Of a stretch of 64,000 bases of DNA, positions 42,039-48,830 are shown piece by piece. How positions within the stretch are numbered: position 1 is the first letter of the stretch; each line of letters starts with the position of its first letter. The translations under genes and the position numbers were made by a program. Below the pieces are notes generated by a model, which had not been told where the DNA came from, ran no database searches, and saw nothing but the letters and a program-made list of their open reading frames with translations. The DNA lies in assembly GCA_002748425.1 (NCBI GenBank), contig PDSJ01000021.1:1-64000 (forward strand), written 5' to 3'. Origin of the DNA: a candidate division KSB3 bacterium. GTDB taxonomy: Bacteria > Moduliflexota > Moduliflexia > Moduliflexales > Moduliflexaceae.

Positions 42039-43163
42039 ATGGAATACGATCAAGGCATCAGCGAACTTGCCGACGGTGTGTACTGGCTCGGTCCCCGAAC
42101 TGAAAGCCGTCTGGAAGTCAATGTATATCTCAGGGTTTTTCGTGGAAAAAACAAAACGACGAATATGCTTATCGATCCAGGGCCTCCTGTATTGTTTGAT
42201 GAGATCAACGAGCGTGTGAGGGAAGTGATCGGCAGTCAAGGCAAAATCCAGATGGCCTACATCAACCATCAAGATCCCGATGTTGCAACAAATACGGTCT
42301 ATTTTCAGAAACGAAACCCCAGAATGACAGTCATCTCGACTGAAGACACCTGGCGTCTGACCCACTTTTTCGGCCTGAGGTTGTCAAACTTTCAATCAGT
42401 GGACAGGTTCAAACGACTTCGGGCCCGCCTTTCCACAGGAGCTATTGTCCGCTTTATTCCAACGCCTTTCTGCCATTTCCGCGGCGCATGCATGCTTTAT
42501 GATGAGACCAGCCGCATCCTTTTTTCCGGAGATCTTTTCGGCGGACTGTCCTTTGATCAAGGACTCTACGCGACAAAGGATAATTGGGAAGGGATCAGGA
42601 TTTTTCACCAGATTTACATGCCGTCACAAAATGCAATTCGCGCTGCCGTCGACAAAATCCGCAGCTTGAAACCCGCCCCTCTCATGATTGCTCCACAACA
42701 CGGATCGGTTATCAAGGGAGAACTCATTCAGCTATTCCTGGAACGAATGTATGATCTGCCAGTAGGTTTGGACCTCTTGAAACCGACACTTATTGATAAA
42801 GAAATTTATCTACAAGCGATCAACGAACTCCTGCTGAGTATTTCAGAAAGAGTCAACCCTGAAATTGTACAGGAGACTCTTCAACGCTTCAAAGCTGCTG
42901 ATGGAAGCTTCCCAAATCTCTTCACGATCCAGGGCAAAACAATTGTCGACTTCAAAGAAGACAACGTGTTAGGCTCCTTCAAAATCCTGCTTGAAGAGCT
43001 TATGAAAAACCAGCCGACTCCAGTTCGCGATCTGATTAAAGATATCGCCGCGACCTCAAGCTGGGATCTTCCTATCTTCCACGGAAGCGATGAAGAAGGA
43101 GCGATCGCCCCGGAATTCCTGCTGGACGATGACATTGTAGAGGGTTCGACGACTGTGGAATGA
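42039..43163 (+). CDS. Oxygen-binding diiron protein (ODP)-type metallo-beta-lactamase-fold protein
   Basis: A 374-residue cytosolic protein related to the diiron domain of flavodiiron proteins but without flavodoxin. Metal ligands are in place: H77, D79 and D81 in YINHQDPDVATN, H146 in PTPFCHFRGAC, D165 in LFSGDLFGG and H221 in IAPQHGSVI. The HxDxD-V version (Val where flavodiiron enzymes have His) is that of ODP proteins, known in Treponema denticola to sense oxygen for chemotaxis. Residues 230-374 form an extra helical C-terminal region I do not recognise. AAAGGA precedes ATG 42039. It is intact inside a decayed block and lies next to a chemoreceptor remnant. Confidence 0.85.
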   Translation: MEYDQGISELADGVYWLGPRTESRLEVNVYLRVFRGKNKTTNMLIDPGPPVLFDEINERVREVIGSQGKIQMAYINHQDPDVATNTVYFQKRNPRMTVISTEDTWRLTHFFGLRLSNFQSVDRFKRLRARLSTGAIVRFIPTPFCHFRGACMLYDETSRILFSGDLFGGLSFDQGLYATKDNWEGIRIFHQIYMPSQNAIRAAVDKIRSLKPAPLMIAPQHGSVIKGELIQLFLERMYDLPVGLDLLKPTLIDKEIYLQAINELLLSISERVNPEIVQETLQRFKAADGSFPNLFTIQGKTIVDFKEDNVLGSFKILLEELMKNQPTPVRDLIKDIAATSSWDLPIFHGSDEEGAIAPEFLLDDDIVEGSTTVE

Positions 43164-43217
43164 ATGTTCTCGCCCGCAGATTGTGAGCGACAGCTTCTCT
43201 GCGGACTGACTCCGTAC

Positions 43218-43248
43218 GTGCGGCCGCAAGCGTTTCAGCGGCCTGCAC
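43218..43248. repeat. Hairpin after the ODP-type gene
   Basis: GTGCGGCCGC (43218-43227) pairs with GCGGCC-T-GCAC (43238-43248), ten pairs with one bulge and a ten-base loop, about 55 bases past the ODP-type stop. No T-run follows, so a terminator role is uncertain. Confidence 0.4.
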
Positions 43249-43458
43249 GGCGCTCACCTGACTAAGCGTCTAGCCTCAAAAAAATCTTCTCTTTGCCCGG
43301 AAAATCCTGTCAACGCTCCTTTCATGACCATTATTTTTCTTGACATTCCTTTGCTGCGCTCTGCTTTTTGAATCAACACCAGCGTCCTGAAACTCACTGG
43401 GCAACACCGCCTGCGGATCGCCAACAATGCACGGTCTTTTCCGGGAGGAACGCTCATC

Positions 43459-44165
43459 ATGTTCAGTCATATCAACATTCGTGCTAAATTCTCGATTGCA
43501 CTCCTGTCTGTGGGCCTCATTCCACTGCTCTTTATTGGTATCGTTTCGCTGCTTAGATCGAGCCATGCTCTTTCCAAACAAGCTTTCGGTCAGCTACACA
43601 GCTTACGGGAAGTCAAAAAAACCCAATTGGAAAAATATTTCGCTGACCGACAGACTGAAATGGGGGCTTTAATTGAAACGGTCGCAACGCTCAGACAGGC
43701 CGCGTTCGATAAGCTGGCATCGGTTCAGGAAAACAAAAAAGCTCAGATCGAGGCTCATATTGCACAGCATATTAAAAACATCAACGTGCTCTCAAAGACC
43801 ACGACGGTCATCGATGCATTGAAACGCTTTCGAGTCGCATTTGGGGCTGAAGAAGACGATATGGTCGGCGGTGAGTTGTACGAATTTTTAGAAACCTTAT
43901 TTGGAGAAGCCCTGCAACAGTTTACCGAGGGCTATGGCTATGAAGACCTCTACCTAATCACACGAGATGGGACAATCGTCTATAGTGTGCAGAAGGACAT
44001 GGATGAAGGGCAGAATCTGCTCGATGGCCATCTTCGAAACTCATCGCTCGCTCAGGGATTTGAAAAAGGTCTGCGGGAAGTAACGTTTCAGGATTTTGCC
44101 CCTTATCCGATTTCGGACAATCAATACTTTGCATTTTTACTGGCTCCGATTATCGATCAAGTGGG
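43459..44165 (+). pseudogene. Chemoreceptor (MCP) N-terminal sensor part, truncated and fused
   Basis: The protein starts like a methyl-accepting chemotaxis protein: a membrane helix (about residues 10-30, FSIALLSVGLIPLLFIGIVSLL), then a Cache-type sensor region with FDKLASVQENKKAQIE, YGYEDLYLITRDGTIVYSV and YFAFLLAPIIDQ. GGGAGGAA sits eight bases before ATG 43459, so translation start is intact. The second membrane helix, HAMP and signalling domains are all missing: after about residue 235 the frame runs straight into the C-terminal part of an unrelated binding protein and stops at 44298. It cannot signal to CheA in this form. Confidence 0.75.
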
Positions 44166-44551
44166 CAGAGATTCCAGTAATTTCATTATTTCCGGTGAGA
44201 CCCATCAGCCTCCGGCCAGCGCCCTTAACCCAGATCGGGATCCGAACGAAGCCTTTGGGGTGCTGGCAAGGTGTGCGTGGAAAATATTCAATGGTTGACC
44301 CGATTCGTAAATCTGTCTGGGCCGACCCCGAGTTCCAGAGCAAACTGGAAAATTTTACGGATTACTACAAAACCTTCCAGGAAATCATTGACAACTGCAA
44401 GGTCTATTTCACCCCGCAACCAATGTTCTTTGAGACAACAACAGAGTGGGCTGCGACATTGCATGAAATTTACGATGGCGCTGATGCTCAGGAAGCACTT
44501 GACAAACTGACCAACAAACTTGAAAGGACATTGAAACGCGCAGGCTATTAA
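44166..44551 (+). pseudogene. C-terminal remnant of a sugar-binding protein (extracellular solute-binding family 1)
   Basis: Residues from about 44175 in the chemoreceptor frame (GETHQPPASALNPDRDPNEA, then FGVLA) resemble the late part of family 1 sugar-binding proteins. A frameshift near 44275 then moves the match to another frame: KYSMVDPIRKSVWADPEFQS, TPQPMFFETTTEWAATLHEI and the closing helix ending LKRAGY at 44551. The N-terminal two thirds, with the signal peptide, are missing. The fragment belongs with the permease remnants just downstream and shows that a CUT1-type sugar transporter operon once stood here. Confidence 0.75.
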
Positions 44552-44562
44552 GTGGAGTCATC

Positions 44563-44589
44563 AGGACTGCCTCAACAAGAGGCAGTCCT
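44563..44589 (+). terminator. Hairpin after the binding-protein remnant
   Basis: AGGACTGCCTC (44563-44573) and GAGGCAGTCCT (44579-44589) form a perfect 11-bp stem with a five-base loop, 11 bases after the stop of the binding-protein remnant. Its position between binding protein and permease is the same as in the intact sugar operon at 21554, which supports the reading of an old transporter operon. Confidence 0.7.
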
Positions 44590-44902
44590 CCTTCAGCATA
44601 ATTTCATTCACGATCGATCAATTCTCTGCGAGCCGCCACTTTGTACGAGAGAAGCAAAACTGCAGCGGAAGCTCTTTCCTGAGGCTGAAACTCTATCCCA
44701 AAATACATGCGCGCCATACACAGCACGGTGCACAAATATTCCAAGAGGATGCGCAAGGTGGTCTGATCATCCTCAGAGAATCCGATATGTCATCTGCGTC
44801 ATAGAAGAACTGATCAATAAGGAAGAGCAACGCCCGTATCTTTCACAATACAGTATGCAGACTCACAGTGTCGCAAAAGTATCTTACTAAGGAAAATTTA
44901 CT
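44590..44902. other. Intergenic region in the decayed transporter operon
   Basis: About 310 bases between the binding-protein hairpin and the first permease remnant. An open frame covers it but shows no protein character. I see nothing functional except TAAGGAAAA before the permease start. Confidence 0.4.
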
Positions 44903-45388
44903 ATGGCCGCAAAACGTAAAAAACAGAAAAAACCGTCAGGAGAGGGGTTGTCAGCCGTAATCCCTGGCTTCCGTACCTATTAGTGCTGCCAGCACTGGTT
45001 CTGACGCTCCCTGTCTTAATACCATTTTTTCAGAGTGTGTATTATTCGATGACGACATACTCGCTCACCAATCCGGTAAAAAAATTCATCTGGTTCGAAA
45101 ATTACAAATGGCTGTTCACATCCAATGGCAAAACCCGGTATTGCAGCATCCTCATTACTCGCCTTTATTTATGCCTGGAATAACTTTGTCTTTGCGCTTA
45201 TTCTGGGATCGTCAAAAGTCCAGCCGATAACTGTGTCGGCCTTAAAATTCATCACTGCCGAGAACTTACGCTACGGTGACATTGCCGCTGCCTGCGTCCT
45301 GGACGCTATTCCCATTTTTCTCTTGTCGGTCTATGCTCAACGATACATGGTACGCGGCTTGAGTTTGGGAGCTGTCAAACAGTAGCAG
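44903..45388 (+). pseudogene. Front of a MalF-type permease joined to the back of a MalG-type permease
   Basis: ATG 44903 follows TAAGGAAAA and encodes a Lys-rich N-terminus (MAAKRKKQKK). A frameshift near 44950 leads into NPWLPYLLVLPALVLTLPVL, IPFFQSVYYSMTTYSL and WFENYKWLFTS, the first helix and early loop of a MalF-type sugar permease. At about 45130 the frame shifts again and continues with GIAASSLLAFIYAWNNFVFA, then RYGDIAAACVLDAIPIF and QRYMVRGLSLGAVKQ, the last part of a MalG-type permease. So the end of one gene, the whole space between, and the start of the next are gone. Nothing functional is expected. Confidence 0.8.
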
Positions 45389-45434
45389 CCCATTAAAAAC
45401 ACTTAAGATCTTAGAGTGTGAGGAGAGAGAAATC

Positions 45435-45461
45435 ATGGCAGTTTCAGATCAAGGCCGCTGA
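45435..45461 (+). pseudogene. Eight-codon stump of a gene after the permease remnant
   Basis: GTGAGGAGAGAGAAATC precedes an ATG that encodes only MAVSDQGR before TGA. The ribosome site is strong, as for a real gene, so this may be the 5' end of a third deleted gene of the old transporter operon. A terminator follows at once. A leader peptide is the alternative. Confidence 0.35.
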
Positions 45462-45468
45462 TAGAAAC

Positions 45469-45504
45469 CCAACGTGGGCAGACCTCATGCCGTTGGCCTT
45501 TTTT
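45469..45504 (+). terminator. Intrinsic terminator at the end of the decayed sugar-transporter operon
   Basis: CCAACG (45469-45474) pairs with CGTTGG (45491-45496), with an inner GCA/TGC pairing, followed by CC and six T (45499-45504). An outer AAGGCC (45451-45456) can also pair with GGCCTT (45495-45500), giving an alternative fold. Confidence 0.65.
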
Positions 45505-45601
45505 AAGAACGTGACAGCCTGAGCCCCGAGCTGTTTGCAAGTCGCTTGCATGGTTTTCCCCTTAAGGTCTTTGAACGCCGTAGCACAATCTTATTGACTG
45601 C

Positions 45602-45637
45602 GGCAGGGCATCCAGCCTCAAGAGACCTTGCCCTGCC
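45602..45637. repeat. Inverted repeat downstream of the SMP-30-type gene
   Basis: GGCAGGGCA (45602-45610) and TGCCCTGCC (45629-45637) form a perfect 9-bp stem with an 18-base loop, about 70 bases past the stop of the leftward gene. No T-run is present. Probable mRNA 3'-end structure. Confidence 0.45.
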
Positions 45638-45704
45638 TTGTGCCGGACGATCCGCTTCGCTCATGTTCTCGCGGGCCTCTCAGACGAATTGCTTCTCCCG
45701 CTGC

Positions 45705-46679
45705 CTAAGGATACTGAATCCCCTGTGCCTCGACATACAGAGAATACAGAGATTGTCCTGCCGTGATAAACAAGCGGTTTTTCTTCAGGCCGCCAAAGCA
45801 GAGGTTGGACACCGGCTCAGGTACGTGAATCTTTGCGATCAATTCGCCCTCTGGCGTAAAGACGTGAACGCCGTCTTCTTCAGGACCGCCCCAGCTTGCG
45901 CTGGTCCAGACGTTCCCGTCGATATCGCAGCGGAAGCCGTCCGACAGCGCTGAACCCATATCGCAGAAGACTCTGCCGTTTTTCAATCCAACGCCGCGAT
46001 CGACCTCATAAACCCGAATATGACGAGGATGGCCGCTTTTATGAGACGCTCCGGTATCGCTGATATACAATCTGGCGTAATCAGGCGAAAAACAGAGCCC
46101 GTTCGGCCGTTCCATATCTTCTGCCACGACTGACGCCTCGCCACTTTCAGGATGCAGGCGATACACCCTGGTGGGCAATTCCGCCGCGGCCCGATCACCT
46201 TCATACTGCCCCAGAATACCGTAGCCCGGATCTGTGAACCAGATGTGTCCGTCGGGATGCACGACAACGTCATTCGGGGCATTCAGGCGCTTACCCTCAA
46301 AGCTCTCCATAAGCACAGTGATCCTGCCGTCCAGCTCAGTCCGGCTGATGCAGCGGCGTTTGTGCTCGCAGCTAATCAGGCGTCCCTGCCGGTCGCGTGT
46401 GTTCCCGTTGCTGTTGTAGGAAGGGCTGCGGAAAACGCTGACGTCGCCAGTGTCCTCGAGCCAGCGCAGCATACGGTTATTGGGGATGTCGCTCCAGATC
46501 AGACAACGGCTGTCACCAAACCACACCGGTCCTTCGCCCCAGCGGGTTCCGGTGTAAAGCCGCTCCAGCGCAGCGCTTCCAATCGCATATTTTTGAAAAC
46601 GAGGATCAAGCACTTCAATTGCCGGATCCGGGTAACGAACGACAGGATCGTTCCAATCTCTCTGTTGGTATGTTTTCAT
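45705..46679 (-). CDS. SMP-30/gluconolactonase/LRE family protein
   Basis: Six-bladed beta-propeller lactonase family, 324 residues from ATG 46679 (MKTYQQRDWNDPVV). Metal-site motifs are visible: GTRWGEGPVWFGD with the ligand glutamate, NSNGNTRDRQGRLISCEH, LNAPNDVVVHPDGHIWFTDP with the ligand Asn, and ALSDGFRCDIDGNVWTS with the ligand Asp. These enzymes hydrolyse sugar lactones such as gluconolactone. GGGAGAA lies before the start; the frame extends to 46769 but that part is not conserved. It has no signal peptide. It is a single gene facing the decayed block. Confidence 0.88.
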   Translation of the reverse strand: MKTYQQRDWNDPVVRYPDPAIEVLDPRFQKYAIGSAALERLYTGTRWGEGPVWFGDSRCLIWSDIPNNRMLRWLEDTGDVSVFRSPSYNSNGNTRDRQGRLISCEHKRRCISRTELDGRITVLMESFEGKRLNAPNDVVVHPDGHIWFTDPGYGILGQYEGDRAAAELPTRVYRLHPESGEASVVAEDMERPNGLCFSPDYARLYISDTGASHKSGHPRHIRVYEVDRGVGLKNGRVFCDMGSALSDGFRCDIDGNVWTSASWGGPEEDGVHVFTPEGELIAKIHVPEPVSNLCFGGLKKNRLFITAGQSLYSLYVEAQGIQYP

Positions 46680-46966
46680 CAGTATTCTCCCTGAATTGAT
46701 ATGGCCCGACTGCGGTGAGGCTGGCAGACATTCTGCCGATCGTGTGGCTGAAGCAGTCCTCACCGGCATTCTTTTGAACCTGTAATGTGACGAATTATGC
46801 GCAACAGAAGCTCACATGTTTCAGCCTTTTTGTCAACTTTCAAATGCCGGCAGGCTGAAAAATCTATGATCCATCTATGCACAGATCTTTCAAAAAAATC
46901 TTGACTTTGAAGAGAGCAGGAAACGAGCTTAACGACATAGGCCCTGGCAGCTGCGCATTCCAGAGC

Positions 46967-48796
46967 ATGACGAAAGAAGCGGATGGCGGGGCTTTTTATC
47001 AACAAGGAGTTGAGACACGATCAGGATCAAGACCTATGGATTTTTTGGCACTCTCCCGGCAGGAAATGACGCGGCGCGGCTGGACCGAGCTTGATGTAGT
47101 CCTCGTCACGGGTGATGCGTACGTGGATCATCCCTCGTTCGGCACGGCAGTGATCGGCCGCATTCTCGAGAACTACGGCTACCGGGTCGGCATTATTGCG
47201 ATGCCGGACTGGCGAGATCCGGCTTCGGTGACGGAGTTCGGCAAGCCGCGTCTCTTTTTCGGCGTCACCTCCGGCAATGTCGATTCCATGCTGGCGCACT
47301 ATACGGCGTTCAAACGCTATCGCAGCGACGATCCATATGTGCCGGGCGGTCGGGCCGGACGGAAGCCGCAACGAGCGCTGCTCGCCTATTGTAATCTGAT
47401 CAAAGCGGCCTATAAGGATGTTCCGCTTGTGATCGGCGGAGTCGAAGCCTCGATGCGGCGGATGGCGCATTATGATTTCTGGAGCAATAATGTCCGCCGC
47501 TCGATTCTCGAAGATTCACGAGCAGATATTCTGGTCTACGGCATGGGAGAACGGGCGGTTTGCAGCATTGCAGAACGCTTGCAGCGTTCTGCGCCGTCTC
47601 CAGACCTGAAAGCACAAGGCGGCGAGAGCATTCTTCATGGGATTCCCGGCACGGTGGTCATGGGCAACACCGTGCCAGATCAGGCTGTTGTGCTTCCACC
47701 GGAAGAAAAGGTGCTGAGGGACACAACACAGTTCCTCGATTTTTACCGCCGTTTCTACCGCCAGCAGTCGAAAATCCTGGTTCAGGCGAGCGGCAAGCGC
47801 TATCTGCTGCACTTTCCCCAGATTCGTCTCAAGACCGAGGAGCTTGATGCGATCTACGCACTGCCCTTTGTTCGCAAACCGCATCCTTCCTATCGGGAAA
47901 GCATCCCAGCCTTTGAGATGATTCGTCACTCTGTCACTGCGCATCGGGGATGTGTTTCAGGCTGCTCGTTCTGTTCTCTGGGCCTGCATCAAGGGAAAAG
48001 CATTACGAGCCGCAGTGAGCAGTCCATCCTGAAAGAAGTGCGGCACATTGCGTCCGGTGAGGATTTTAAGGGCCATATCAGCGATATTGGAGGCCCGTCG
48101 GCCAATATGTACGGTTTCGATTGCGCCCGCAACTGGCATTGCCGGCGGGAGAGCTGTCTTTTTCCGTCCTTATGTCCGAATTTAAAGATGCCGGCAACGC
48201 GCTGGATGGACCTGCTCAAGCAGGCGCAGCAGCAAAAGGGAGTCTCAAAAGTCACGATCGGCTCTGGTCTGCGCTACGATCTGCTTCTGCAGGTTCCAAA
48301 ATCCAGGCAGCAGCTGAAAGAGTTCATCCGGCAGCACGTCGGTGGACAGCTTAAAATCGCACCAGAGCACAGCGAGGCAAAGGTGCTGCGGGCGATGCGC
48401 AAAACTCCGCTTATCAGATTGAAAGATTTTGTGAAGATATTTCGGGAAACGACTTGCCAAAGTGGAAAAGAACACTATCCGCTTCCCTATCTCATGTCCT
48501 GCCATCCTGGTTCAACGGAACAAGACATGCTGGTGATGAAAAAAAAGATTCAATCGCTTTTCGGCTTTATCCCGGAACAGGTCCAAGCCTTCATTCCCCT
48601 TCCGATGACCTTGTCGTCTGTGATCTATTACACCGGCGTTGATCCGCTTAGCGGTGAGCGTTTCGAGGTTGTACGCGACATGCACGCACGCCGCAGGCAG
48701 CATGAAATCTTTTTTACGTCCTTCGCCCCACGCAAACGGAAGTCGTCTCACAAAAAGCCCGGACGCGGAAAGCGGAGCTCCCCAAAAAGAGAGTGA
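46967..48796 (+). CDS. YgiQ family radical SAM protein
   Basis: About 609-residue radical SAM protein of the YgiQ (DUF3362) group, whose reaction is unknown. The N-terminal domain has VVLVTGDAYVDHPSFG and VPLVIGGVEASMRRMAHYDFW. The iron-sulfur motif is GCVSGCSFCSLGLHQGK (CxxxCxxC), followed by DIGGPSANMYGF, a Cys-rich stretch (CARNWHCRRESCLFPSLCPN) and LKIAPEHSE. The C-terminus ends in a Lys/Arg-rich tail. Three starts are possible: 46877, 46967 and 47036; conserved sequence begins just after 47036 and AAGGAG at 47004 fits none of them well, so the start is uncertain. Confidence 0.9.
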   Translation: MTKEADGGAFYQQGVETRSGSRPMDFLALSRQEMTRRGWTELDVVLVTGDAYVDHPSFGTAVIGRILENYGYRVGIIAMPDWRDPASVTEFGKPRLFFGVTSGNVDSMLAHYTAFKRYRSDDPYVPGGRAGRKPQRALLAYCNLIKAAYKDVPLVIGGVEASMRRMAHYDFWSNNVRRSILEDSRADILVYGMGERAVCSIAERLQRSAPSPDLKAQGGESILHGIPGTVVMGNTVPDQAVVLPPEEKVLRDTTQFLDFYRRFYRQQSKILVQASGKRYLLHFPQIRLKTEELDAIYALPFVRKPHPSYRESIPAFEMIRHSVTAHRGCVSGCSFCSLGLHQGKSITSRSEQSILKEVRHIASGEDFKGHISDIGGPSANMYGFDCARNWHCRRESCLFPSLCPNLKMPATRWMDLLKQAQQQKGVSKVTIGSGLRYDLLLQVPKSRQQLKEFIRQHVGGQLKIAPEHSEAKVLRAMRKTPLIRLKDFVKIFRETTCQSGKEHYPLPYLMSCHPGSTEQDMLVMKKKIQSLFGFIPEQVQAFIPLPMTLSSVIYYTGVDPLSGERFEVVRDMHARRRQHEIFFTSFAPRKRKSSHKKPGRGKRSSPKRE

Positions 48797-48830
48797 ACCT
48801 TTTTGCAGCCCCGGCTGTCATCGCACGCAG

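Noticed and set aside
43459..44298. A novel 279-residue sensor protein
   Set aside because: The last 40 residues match the late part of a sugar-binding protein that continues in another frame, so the apparent C-terminus is a fusion artefact of decay or assembly.
44552..44890. 112-codon open frame between transporter remnants
   Set aside because: It begins over the hairpin stem and has a random-looking composition with no family pattern.
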